From positions 16,615,362-16,679,361 of the forward strand of contig NC_045150.1 of NCBI RefSeq assembly GCF_008831285.2: a stretch of 64,000 nt of DNA, given 5' to 3'. Shown here one piece after another: positions 23,548 to 35,229 of this stretch; the stretch's first letter is position 1; each line of letters begins with the position of its first letter. Position numbers and translations under genes: made by a program. Source of the DNA: Nymphaea colorata (taxonomy: Eukaryota; Streptophyta; Magnoliopsida; Nymphaeales; Nymphaeaceae). A model generated the notes under the pieces. That model searched no databases. It saw nothing but the letters and a program-made list of their open reading frames with translations, and was not told the origin of the DNA.

Positions 23548-24436
23548 TAGGCCTGGGCGTCAGGCCGGATCAAAATTTTTTGTTATCGGGCTGAACTTGA
23601 GTGAGCCCGGCCCGGCCCAACGGCCCGTTAGGTCAATCCTCCCGCACGCTCCCCTTGTTTCGCATTTTCCATTGAGGAGGGAGGCAGAGCCGCTGCGCCG
23701 CAGAGACCGTGTGCCCGCTAGTATGCCACCATCTCCACAGTCCATACCCAACCAGTCCGCTACCGCCACCGTCTCCTCTCCACCACTGGGCCACCGTCGC
23801 CCTTTCGCCGCACCGCCACCGTCTCCTTCGTGGTGGTAGCAAGGCGATTTGGTGAAAATAGGACACGACGCTGAAAAGAGTTCCTCCTGCCGTACCTTTT
23901 TCTTGTCGATTCCTTCTTGTCACAGCGAGAAGGAGGCTAGGACGAACGCCACAGAAGGTCCTAGGTTGGGAGGCGATCTTCCACATGGTGGTGGGGCAGA
24001 AAAACGAGAACAAAGGAACAGGAAGCTGCGGCGGAGGCGGTCGGTCGACTGGTTGGTCGTCGTGATTGTGGGAAATCCTAACGCAAGAAGGGGAAAACCA
24101 AACCCCTCTTGCTGGTTCCGGTTTTCTTTGAAGATCGGAGGGAACTCCACCGCCGGACGAATGAGGTGAACAGGAAGGAGAGCTCGTGGGGAACTGTGGC
24201 GTCGGAACCTGCATGAGGAAGACGATCTCTTCTCCCTCATCGTGCTGGTTTTGGGTTGGGAAATGGGCCGGGCTGGGCCTGATTTTTGGTGGACCAGGCC
24301 CGGTACTCGGCCCGACCTGACAATAATTGGGCCGGGCCTAAGCTTCAGGCCCGACGGGTCGGGCCCAAGCTTCAAGCCCGACGGGCTAAGTCTTAGAGGT
24401 TCGGCTCGACCCGACCTGACCTGATGCCCACCCCTA
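23548..24436. mobile_element. hAT-type non-autonomous element, 889 bp, with gene-like interior
   Basis: The left end is TAGGCCTGGGCGTCAGG and the right end on the opposite strand is TAGGGGTGGGCATCAGG, 14 of 17 matching. Flanks cctaagac (23540-23547) and cctaggac (24437-24444) match at 7 of 8, the hAT target length. Sub-terminal parts are packed with GGGCCGGGC and CCCGGCCC motifs. The interior (about 23640-24230) is a GC-rich segment with overlapping frames on both strands, including a 193-codon frame on the - strand. No transposase motif is seen, so the interior may be a captured host fragment. Confidence 0.75.
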
Positions 24437-24605
24437 CCTAGGACCGAGCCTAGGTAGGTTACGGGCTAAGCCATCGCGGAAAGGCCAAAAGACTTATTTC
24501 CTTGATGTGTGTTTACCCTTACCTAGGACTGAGCCTAGGTGGGTTACGGGCTAAGCCATTGCAGAAAGGCCAAAAGACTTATTTACTTTATGTGTGTTTG
24601 AACTT
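24436..24605. repeat. 85-bp direct duplication at the hAT right border
   Basis: The phrase acctaggac, gagcctaggt, gggttacgggctaagccat, gaaaggccaaaagacttatt recurs with an 85-bp offset (24436 and 24521). The hAT-type element sits exactly at the start of the first copy, whose first bases form the target duplication. Confidence 0.88.
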
Positions 24606-24706
24606 ACGAGACCTATCGTGTTGGGACATTTTGCTTTCGCACTTTGCTTTGAGTTTGGTGTGCGTCTCGGTTTAGTTCACTTAAGGAATCAGGACGGTGT
24701 AGGAAC

Positions 24707-24713
24707 TATAAAT
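24707..24713 (+). promoter_or_regulatory. TATA-box-like site in the GC-rich region
   Basis: The site reads TATAAAT in an otherwise GC-richer context. It is followed after about 60 bases by a CT-rich leader-like stretch (about 24775-24900). It could be an LTR promoter. Support is positional only. Confidence 0.35.
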
Positions 24714-26528
24714 ATTATCATGTACTTTGTTTTTTTTCTTATGCTCGAAGTTGAAAGGAATTCATTTTCAGCATCACAATCTCTTCTCGTCTTGCTCTCG
24801 CACCTCCGTCTTCTTTCGTCTAACCCGCACTTCGTTCATCTTTGGCACCAGTCGGAAATCATCATCTCGGCTTAATCTTCTTCCTCTCAACCCCGAAGTC
24901 TTTTTCTCTTTTCATCTCGCTCAGCCAACGGTTTCAACGGTAGAAGGTCTTGGGTTGCTCCTCCATAGCAGTCGTGGTGTCTTTTCCCACACAAATCTCC
25001 AAAAGTAAAGCAACACGACGCGTAAGGTGCATTCTCCCCAAACCAGCCGGGAGTTTAGAGACTAACACACAACCTGAAAGGCTGCCTAGGCATCGGAAAT
25101 CCATCTCGGATCGCCGGCTTCTCCAAGGTTGCAAATCGACTTTCGAACACCCAAGAATAGGCAAGTACGTGATTTCGTTTGGTTAAGCATTTGGGTTCAA
25201 TAGGAAGAAGGAGAATCAGCTTCGAGTTAAGGCCTAAGGATCCGGTTGATTCCTCGGCATCCCCGAGAGATCGCCCTTGTCCGTCGGCTGGAAGTCACCA
25301 CATTCTCCATGAAAATATCCCTTTTCCTTGGCCAAACGAGGTCTGGACATGTCCACCAGTTGGGCGTTCAAATTCATGGAGGAATAGGTCGGAATCGAGA
25401 GCTTGTCATCTCGGGTTTGGGCCTATTCGAGTCGCCGGAAAACGGCCACATTTCGATGGACAAAATGCTAGATCTGGGTGTGTTCTTGGTGCAAAAGCAA
25501 CACCAAAAGGATTGCCCCAACATTAGCTTTCTTCCAAGTGTATTTTGGTGAACATCGGCGCCACGTTGAGGTAGTACTAGTCTCGGCCGGAATTCACCGT
25601 ATTCCAGCCGCCGCAGCTACTATTCCGGCCATATTCCAGTCACCGGAAAAGTGTTCCAATCTTGCCCTTGCGTTAAGCTTTTAATCAATAAAAGGAATTA
25701 ATTAATGCAAGGGTAAAGTCGTTTAAAGGAGTTAGCGATTAGGGTTGAGTGTCTCTAGCAGCCGGCCCTTAGCGCCCCTTCCTTAGCCGTTTCCACTACT
25801 TCCGGCAAGGAGTGCCGGTTTCATCTCGACCGTCTACATTGCCACGTGTTGCATATCTGCCAACACGTGCCAGCCAGGTCACCCACCTTTCAAAAGCGTA
25901 ACGCCAGCTCCCCGCCTGTTTCCTACGTTTTAGGACTTCGGCACCACTCTCGGGCGCCACCTCATCCACTTTCCCTCTTTAGCGCGCCACCTGCCCTTCA
26001 CGCGCCCACCTCTTCAGGAAACCCTAGAGCCGCCACTCCCATCGCCGACCTTTTAAGGAAACCGTCGCCACATTACCATCGGTTTCCTTCTCCACACCTC
26101 GCCATTATCTCCACCGTTTTAGGAAAGAACATCTCTTAACGCCAAGTGTCCCTAACGCCCAACGTCTACCTCCTTCCATAACGGTAGCCGCTACCTTCCC
26201 AAAAGTCACTCCCTTGCCTCTTCGGAGTCAAAACCTAATGATCAACTAGCCTAGCTTAGACTGAGCTCAACCCAAGCTAGTTCGAGCTCAGTCAAACTTG
26301 ACCTAAGCCTAACCCACTGAACCTAGCTCGAGTTAACCCAAACCGAGCCTACTCCACTTGAACCTAACTTACCTAGCTCGGTTCATTTGATCTCATCTAA
26401 CCCACCTGAGCCTACGTCTAGGACCTTCTTACCTATGAAGGCATCGAGAGTAAGAAGGCTAGGAACCAACCTAGCACCCTTTGCTTCACTTAACTTAACC
26501 CGAACCCATAGCCGCATCAAGTCCTGAT

Positions 26529-26608
26529 CGCCGACACTTGTCTTCCATCGCTAGCCCGTCGCCATTCTCGCCGACACTTGTCTTCCATCGCTAGCCCGTC
26601 GCCATTCT
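26529..26608. repeat. 40-bp direct duplication
   Basis: The unit starts cgccgacacttgtcttccat and ends gccattct, and occurs twice back to back without change. Confidence 0.93.
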
Positions 26609-28804
26609 CGCCGACATCGTCGTTGTTATCCTCATCGCCCGCGGCGAGGAGGGCCGCGCCTTTGCCAACCTTCGTCGTCCCTGCTCACCAGGAGGGTCGA
26701 GTCTGTCCTTGCCTTCGGCCGCACCTATCGCTGTCCCACGCAGGTCTCTCGCCTGCAACTGCGGTAGTCTCTTGCGCTTAGAAGAGCCGTCTTTGTCGGC
26801 AGCAGTTCTTGCCTCTCAGCCAGGCGGCCCGAGACTTCGCTGTCCACCGTCGTCCTCTACCATAGTTTGGTTAGGAGGGCCGAGCCCTTGTCGTCCACCT
26901 TCCCCATCCCTCGACCAGGTGGGCCGAGGCTTCCTAGTTCTCAGTCCTTCACCTCTCGGCCAGGAGGGCCAAACCTTCACTCCACCGTAGCTGAGATACA
27001 TCGTGGGGCGGTTTTCCGCTGGCATTTCCCCTGTGTCACTTGCAGTTAGCCGAGACTCCCTCGGCCCGGTAATCGCTTCACCCCCTTGTAGTTTCGGAGC
27101 AGTAGTTTTTGCATCTTTGTTCCTGGCGTAAGCCACTACTACCCTGCGTGGTTCCTCTGACGCTCTCGGCCAAGGACACAACCGCATGGCAGCCAGCCAC
27201 CTAAGGTATTTGGGTGTGGTTTGCTCGTTAGCTGTGGTTTGCATGTTTTGTCGTGTGATTGTGAGTGAGTTGTGTGTGTTATACTTGTATCGCTTCCAAA
27301 GTACGGGCATCATAAATGTATAAAACTGTGCCAGACCTTTTCGATGACTTCAATCACCAATGTCATACACTAGCATCGACAGTTGAAGGGCCATTGGGCC
27401 CTGATGGGACCCCGGGTCGGACCGCCTAAACTAGCTGCCGAATGCCGAACTCCCTTCCCAAGGATCTCTTGAGATAGACGCGGAACACAATTAATGGAGA
27501 CTTATACAACTCGATGCCCGCCGGACATGCAACCCCGGCTAAAATTTTTCCCCTAGGACGTGTAAACTGAATGGTTTCCCGTAAACCCCAAAGGCCAACT
27601 CCTAACTAGACGCAAGGAGGGAAGAGGCTAGTACAACCGATGCGATACAAATAAGCACGCGCATCACATTCACAAGCCAAACCATTCAAGCATGCCTAGT
27701 CGAGCAAACCACGCCCGTAACCGCTAGGTGGTCAAGCAGCCCGTAGGTGTGTCTTCGGCACTCGTGCCTAAGAGGACCTCGGTCGGCCGCAACGCCTTCA
27801 AAGGCGGGCTCAAACAAAATACACCCGATTCCCCGCTATATAGGGGGAAAGTGTCACCAACCTTCCCGGAGCTAGTCCGGGGTCACGCCTTGACCAAAAA
27901 GACCGGGTCAAGGCACTCAGCAATCAGCCCACTTTGTCATGTGGGTTGAGCCTCAAGCTCGGCTGGAAGGAAGAACGCGCGAGACCTGGTTCGGTTCTCC
28001 TTTGCGCAGTCCTGTCTCAGCTTTGCACAGCCGCTAGAGTGGACGTCTTCTTCCGAACGGCCCTTGTTACAGCAACTCGGGTGAACATGGGAAGGTTCGG
28101 CTGGCAACTCCAAGACAGCCACTGAGAACAGCCGTGAAGAAGAAGTCTGAACGGAGCGTCAAGGGGAGGAGTGCAGCAGCGTCTCCTCGAGCAGGGAACA
28201 AAGGTGCCGAGTCTCTGCTCAGGACAACAAGTGCTCGGGTTCTGGTTCGGCCATTGGCTCTGTCAACAGAATGGTTTTCTCAGCAACTCCAGCAGCTTCG
28301 CCAGAGGGTGTCTCCTTCTCAGGTATGCACAACAGCATCAACCGAGGACAGGGAATCTGTCTGTGAACCTCCACTCTGCTCGGGAAGGAAGGAAACTCGA
28401 CAGCAATGCTCCCACCGATCAACAGAAACCTTCAGACCCCTGTTCTCTCTGAAACCTGCGTCTTTTGGTTTGAAAGAAGCTCTGGTCGTCGCGTCTCCTC
28501 CACGGCAACACCAGCAAACTCGAGACGGACGAGAGAAGGGGGTCTGTCCCGGCTCAGAGCGTGAGGGAGGAGGACTGTGCAGCTGCTCGCCCGATCAACG
28601 AAACCCCAGCTATCGGGTCTCCTTTCCACCGTCTTCAGCAGAGCCTTAACGCCTTCTCCTCAGGATCACAGCAAGGAGCTAGTCACAGCAGGGATTATCA
28701 ACAATAAGGAAAGCACAAGTGAGAGGGGAGAGGAATGCACCAGGCGGGGTGGTTGTCCCAAAGAAAACTCGTTCGGGAAAGCTTGAGGCAGAGCCTCTGT
28801 TCAA

Positions 28805-30946
28805 GCAGTCGTTCGAGGGTTTTGGCTACGAGCGAACGACGTCTACCAGGAAGTGGCAGTGATGTCCAGCTGATTCTCGTTGATCTGTTGCTGTTCAGAG
28901 GGCACCAGCACGCTCAGAGGAAGGATGAACACCAGGGAGATGAAGCACGACGCCGTGGAAGCTCAGTTCGTTGAGGAGAAGACTACCCGAACTTGGATTA
29001 CATAGTTTCTGGAAACAGGTCACCCGCCAGACCTTGGCTGCTTCAAAAAATCTCCAAAATTCGTAGGGAGCTCCAAAAATGCTGAAATTTGGCTGAGAGG
29101 AAGCCAACATCCAGGGGATTATACGCCCCAAAAATGGAGGCCAACCAAGCATTGCAGGTCCAAGTCGTTGAGCCCTGAAGTTCGTCAAAAAATCTGCATT
29201 GCCCAGGAACAGCATTTCTGTTTTCTCAGCAGAATCCGACCTTCCGAACTTCAAATCGGACAAACCACGAGAAATCTCGCCATGAAAGAGTATGGATGGA
29301 AAGATAATTAAAAAACGAAGAGTTCTAGAGTTAAAACATCACCAGATTCGCAGGGAATCCCAAGATAGAGCCGGATCTTGGGTTGCAGCGGTGACAGGCG
29401 ACGAAACTCAGAAATCACCGCCGATTTCCGCCAGATTCCGTTCGGGATCTCTCACGCCACCATCCACCGTCAGATCTTCACGAAACTTGGTGGGTTGAAG
29501 CGCACGGATGTTAGGAAGAGAATGGCACCGGAGTTGTGATGATCTGACAGTCGGATCTCCGGGAAAGTTGCCAGAAACCGGAAGAGGTCGGCGGCGGAGC
29601 TTGTCAGGAACCAGCCGGCGTGTTCTTGCTTTTCCGGCATCGATTCTCCACCAAATCCGAAAGTTCCAAAAACAAACTTGTAGCTGACTTCGAGGGGAAT
29701 GCCGTGGAAGCAAAAGAACCAAAAGATCTCGCCGATTTGGAGTCCGATCGAGGAGAAAGAAGCGTCGACTTGCTGAGGCCTGCACGCTTTCTATTCTGCC
29801 CGAAACTTCTCCTTATCGCAGAAATCTGTCGTTGAGGAAGACCAGAAGCTAGAACGGTCGTCTAGACGCGTTCTCCTTGGCTTGCCAAGCCCACCCTCTC
29901 GGTTTGGTCGTGGTCACCAAACCGGCGATGGGTTCGCAGTTCGTGTGAGTTGGGGACGACGACGGAGGTTGAAGAGCCCGCCGGTTCTTCAAACCTGTGA
30001 GCTCCCGGTAGAGAAACACTAGAGGAGGTTGAGAAGAGGGGAAGATCACCACCGTGATCTTCGGTTTCAGAGAAAGAGCTTCAACAAGCCCTCGGGTGAA
30101 GAGGAGTTGCAGACGAGAGGAGGAAGAAGGAGGCGGCGCCTGAAGACGCTTCTCTCATTCAAAAACATTACTCAAAATCCATTACATAACTTACCCTAGC
30201 ACTGTAGCATTATCTATTTACATTGTAGCGCTTACCGGGACGGTCTAAGTCTAGTCCCGGGTCGGCGCATGAACCGGGTCGATACACCAACGTATCGAGC
30301 TAAACTCTTAGAACTAGGAACCGGTATCAGAAAACCGATTCGTTACAAAAATCGAGCCGTCTCGGTCTGTCTCAGTCACTGAACCGGTTCGGTCTGAAGG
30401 GTGGATCCTGATCCACGGATCTGCTCTGTCGCTCCTGCTCCAAGACCTGCTCCGAATCTGACTGAATCTGGATCAATTGTTCGGGTCTGGATCTCCTGTA
30501 TCGAATCCATGGTCAAACCTGGTCTGCTGCGCACCTCTGGTTAAACCTGTCTAGGCTCTGGTCAACGGACCGCGGGGCTCGGTCAAATGGAACGAACTGG
30601 GCTCGGTGGTGCTGAGATGAGCTCGAGGGATAACCTCCCTAGCCTTTCTAAAGGCATCTAGAACACGAACCATAGCCTCACAATGAATCTCGGCAGGGGC
30701 TGGGCAAGCCTGTCGGCAGAAAATAACCTCCTTGTGATTTTCGACAGGGGCTAGACGGTGACTGCGGCAATCCTGCGTCGCTCGGCGGTCTCGCCCTTGC
30801 CCGGCTGGCCTTTCGGCATTCGGCGTGCGGCAGCGCTCGGCGCGGCCTGGCACGCGGCGGCTCCCTGTCTTGGCTGGCCAGGCAGCGTCGTCTGCCCTGC
30901 TCGGCGCCTGTCTCCTCTGCGGCCGACGCTGTCGGCCGTCTGTTCA
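28805..30946. repeat. Macrosatellite unit 1 (type A), left edge
   Basis: 2142 bp and full length. TATA position is TGTAAATAG on the - strand (30214-30222). It has gcttcaaaaaatc near 29040, the odd-unit state of the dimeric pattern. It keeps gaggagaag where units 2-5 have aaggagtag, in line with an edge copy that escaped homogenisation. Confidence 0.93.
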
Positions 30947-33087
30947 GCAGTCGTTCGAGGGTTTTGGCTGCGAGCGAACGACGTCTACCAGGAAGTGGCA
31001 GTGATGTCCAGCTGATTCTCATCGATCCGTTGCTGTTCAGAGGGCACCAGCACGCTCAGAGGAAGGATCAACACCAGGGAGATGAAGCACGATGCCGTGG
31101 AAGCTCAGTTCGTCAAGGAGTAGACCACCCGAACTTGGATTACACAGTTTCTGGAAACAGGTGACGCGCCAGACCTTTGCTGCTTAAAAAAATCCCCAAA
31201 ATTCGTAGGGAGTTCCAAAAATGCTGAAATTTGGCTGAGAGGAAGCCAACATTAGGGGATTAGACGCCCCAAAAATGGAGGCCAACCGAGCACTGTTGGT
31301 CCAAGTCGTTGAGCCCTGAAGTTCGTCAGAAAATCTACTTCGCCCAGGAACAGCGTTTCTGTTTTCTCAGCAGAATCCGACCTTCCGAACATCAAATCGG
31401 ACAAACCACGAGGAATCTCTCCATGAAACGGTATGGATGAAAAGATAATTAAAAAACAAAGAGTTCTAGAGTCAAAACATTACCAGATTCGCAGGGAATC
31501 CCAAGATAGAGCCGGATCTTGGGTCGCAGCGGTGACAGGTGGCGAAACTCAGAAATCGCCGCCTATTTCCACCAAATGCCGTCCGGGATCTTTCACGCCG
31601 CCATCCACCGTCGGATCTTCGCGAAACTTGATGGGTTGAAGCGCACGAATGTTAGAAAGAGAATGGCACCGGAGTTGTGATGATCTGACGGTCGGATCTC
31701 TAGGAAATTCGCCGGAAACAGGAAGAGGTCAGCGGCAGAGCTTGTCAGGAACCAGCCGGTGTGTTCTTGCTTTTCCGGCATCGATTCTCCACCAAATCCG
31801 AAAGTTCCAAAAGCAAACTTGTAGCTGACTTCGAGAAGAATGCCGTGGAAGCAAAAGACCCAAAAGATCTCGCCGATTTGGAGTCCGATCGAGGAGAAAG
31901 AAGCGTCGACTTGCTGAGGCCTGCACGCTTTCTATTCTGCCCGAAACTTCTCCTTATCGCAGAAATCTGTCGTTGAGGAAGACCAAAAGCTAGAACGGTC
32001 GTCTAGACGCATTCTCCTTGGCTCGCCAAGCCCACCCTCTCGGTTTGGTCGTGGTCACCAAACCGGCGATGGGTTCGCAGTTCGTGTGAGTTGGGGACGA
32101 CGACGGAGGTTGAAGAGCCCGCCGGTTCTTCAAACCTGTGAGCTCCCGGTAGAGAAACACTAGAGGAGGTTGAGAAGAGGGGAAGATCACCACCGTGATC
32201 TTCGGTTTCAGAGAAAGAGCTTCAACAAGCCCTCGGGTGAAGAGGAGTTGCAGACGAGAGGAGGAAGAAGGAGGCGGCGCCTGAAGAGGCTTCTCTCATT
32301 CAAAAACATTACTCAAAATCCATTACATAACTTACCCTAGCACTGTAGCATTATCTATTTACATTGTAGCGCTTACCGGGACGGTCTAAGTCTAGTCCCG
32401 GGTCGGCGCATGAACCGGGTCGATACAACAACGTATCGAGCTAAACTCTTAGAACTAGGAACCGGTATCAGAAAACCGATTCGTTACAAAAATCGAGCCG
32501 TCTCGGTCTGTCTCAGTCACTGAACCGGTTCGGTCTGAAGGGTGGATCCTGATCCACGGATCTGCTCTGTCGCTCCTGCTCCAAGACCTGCTCCGAATCT
32601 GACTGAATCTGGATCAATTGTTCGGGTCTGGATCTCCTGTATCGAATCCATGGTCAAACCTGGTCCGCTGCGCACCTCTGGTTAAACCTGTCTGGGCTCT
32701 GGTCAACGGACCGTGGGGCTCGGTCAAATGGAACCAACTGGGCTCGGTGGTGCTGAGATGGGCTCGAGGGATAACCTCCCTAGCCTTTCTAAAGGCATCT
32801 AGAACACGAACCATAGCCTCACAATGAATCTCGGCAGGGGCTAGGAAAGCCTGTCGGCAGAAAATAACCTCCTTGTGATTTTCGACAGGGGCTAGACGGT
32901 GACTGCGGCAATCCTGCGTCGCTCGGCGGACTCGCCCTTGCCCGGCTGGCCTTTCGGCATTCGGCGTGCGGCAGCGCTCGGCTCGGCCTGGCACGCGGCG
33001 GCACCCTCTCTTGGCTGGCCAGGCAGCGTCGTCTGCCCTGCTCGGTGCCTGTCTCCTCTGCGGCCGACGCTGTCGGCCGTTTGTCCA
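30947..33087. repeat. Macrosatellite unit 2 (type A)
   Basis: 2141 bp. Even-unit state: gctgcttaaaaaaatcc near 31180 and ccaacattagggg near 31247. TATA position is TGTAAATAG on the - strand (32355-32363). Confidence 0.93.
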
Positions 33088-35229
33088 GCAGTCGTTCGAG
33101 GGTTTTAGTTGCGACCGAACGACGTCTACCAGGAAGTGGCAGTGATGTCCAGCTGATTCTCGTCGATCCGTTGCTGTTCAGAGGGCACCAGCACGCTCAG
33201 AGGAAGGATCAACACCAGGGAGATGAAGCACGACGCCGTGGAAGCTCAGTTCGTCAAGGAGTAGACCACCCGAACTTGGATTACACAGTTTCTGGAAACA
33301 GGTCACCCGCCAGACCTTTGCTGCTTCAAAAAATCCCCAAAATTCGTAGGGAGCTCCAAAAATGCTGAAATTTGGCTGAGAGGAAGCCAACATCTAGGGG
33401 ATTAGACGCCCCAAAAATGGAGGCCAACCGAGCAATGCTGGTCCAAGTCGTTGAGCCCTGAAGTTCGTCGTAAAATCTGCGTCGCCCAGGAACAGCGTTT
33501 CTGTTTTCTCAGCAGAATCCGACCTTCCGAACTTCAAATCGGACAAACCACGAGGAATCTCTCCATGAAACGGTATGGATGAAAAGATAATTAAAAAACG
33601 AAGAGTTCTAGAGTCAAAACATCACTAGATTCGCAGGGAATCCCAAGATAGAGCCGGATCTTGGGTCGCAGCGGTGACAGGCGGCGAAACTCAGAAATCG
33701 CCGCCTATTTCCGCCAAATGCCGTCCGGGATCTCTCACGCCGCCATCCACCGTCAGATCTTCGCGAAACTTGATGGGTTGAAGTGCACGAATGTTAGGAA
33801 GAGAATGGCACTGGAGTTGTAATGATCTGACGGTCGGATCTCTGGGAAATTCATCGGAAACAGGAAGAGGTCGGCGGCGGAGCTTGTCAGGAACCAGCCG
33901 GTGTGTTCTTGCTTTTCCGGCATCGATTCTCCACCAAATCCGAAAGTTCCAAAAGCAAACTTGTAGCTGACTTCGAGGAGAATGCCGTGGAAGCAAAAGA
34001 ACCAAAAGATCTCGCCGATTTGGAGTCCGATCGAGGAGAAAGAAGCGTCGACTTGCTGAGGCCTGCACGCTTTCTATTCTGCCCGAAACTTCTCCTTATC
34101 GCAGAAATCTGTCGTTGAGGAAGACCAGAAGCTAGAACGGTCGTCTAGACGCGTTCTCCTTGGCTCGCCAAGCCCACCCTCTCGGTTTGGTCGTGGTCAC
34201 CAAACCGGCGATGGGTTCGCAGTTCGTGTGAGTTGGGGACGACGACGGAGGTTGAAGAGCCCGCCGGTTCTTCAAACCTATGAGCTCCCGGTAGAGAAAC
34301 ACTAGAGGAGGTTGAGAAGAGGGGAAGATCACCACCGTGATCTTCGGTTTCAGAGAAAGAGCTTCAACAAGCCCTCGGGTGAAGAGGAGTTGCAGACGAG
34401 AGGAGGAAGAAGGAGGCGGCGCCAGAAGACGCTTCTCTCATTCAAAAACATTACTCAAAATCCATTACATAACTTACCCTAGCACTGTAGCATTATCTAT
34501 TTGCACTGTAGCGCTTACCGGGACGGTCTAAGTCTAGTCCCGGGTCGGTGCATGAACCGGGTCGATACACCAACGTATCGAGCTAAACTCTTAGAACTAG
34601 GAACCGGTATCAGAAAACTGATTCGTTACAAAAATCGAGCCATCTCGGTCTGTCTCAGTCACTGAACCGGTTCGGTCTGAAGGGTGGATCCTGATCCACG
34701 GATCTGCTCTGTCGCTCCTGCTCCAGGACCTGCTCCGAATCTGACTGAATTTGGATCAACTGTTTGGGTCTGGATCTCCTGTATCGAATCCATGGTCAAA
34801 CCTGGTCCGCTGCGCACCTCTGGTTAAACCTGTCTGGGCTCTGGTCAACGGACCGCGGGGCTCGGTCAAATGGAACGAACTGGGCTCGGTAGTGATCAGA
34901 TGGGCTCGAGGGATAACCACCCTAGCCTTTCTAAAGGCATCTAGAACACGAACCATAGCCTCACAATGAATCTCGGCAGGGGCTGGGCAAGCCTGTCGGC
35001 AGAAAATAACCTACCTGTGATTTTCGACAGGGGCTAGATGGTGACTGCGGCAATCCTGCGTCGCTCGGCGGACTCGCCCTTGCCCGGCTGGCCTTTCGGC
35101 ATTCGGCGTGCGGCAGCGCTCGGCGCGGCCTGGCACGCGGCGGCACCCTCTCTTGGCTGGCCAGGCAGCGTCGTCTGCCCTGCTCGGTGCCTGTCTCCTC
35201 TGCGGCCGACGCTGTCGGCCGTTTGTCCA
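33088..35229. repeat. Macrosatellite unit 3 (type A)
   Basis: 2142 bp. Odd-unit state: gctgcttcaaaaaatcc and ccaacatctagggg. The TATA position reads TGCAAATAG on the - strand (34497-34505), the most changed of the A copies. Confidence 0.93.

Larger units (their letters stand above)
23240..28804. other. GC-rich, probably retroelement-derived non-coding region
   Basis: Base composition changes abruptly at about 23240 from A/T-rich to G/C-rich and stays so to the end of the window. No gag, protease, reverse transcriptase, integrase or other domain could be read in any frame. Open frames overlap on both strands without a preferred one. The stretch carries a TATA box (24707-24713) followed by a CT-rich leader-like segment, two tandem duplications, and clusters of CTAGCC/GAGCT motifs (about 26240-26420). 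This fits LTR or untranslated regions of a decayed large retroelement, but no LTR pair was identified. The macrosatellite starts directly at its right edge. Confidence 0.4.

Noticed and set aside
23597-24375. Overlapping frames of up to 193 codons in the GC-rich hAT interior
   Set aside because: Several long frames on both strands are expected in GC-rich DNA, and none has a transposase or other recognised motif. The region is annotated as an element interior instead.
30790-30860. tRNA primer-binding site or polypurine tract marking LTR ends in the repeat
   Set aside because: The phrase ccggtatcagaaaacc slightly resembles an initiator-tRNA binding site but is not close enough, changes in B units, and has no adjoining LTR terminus.
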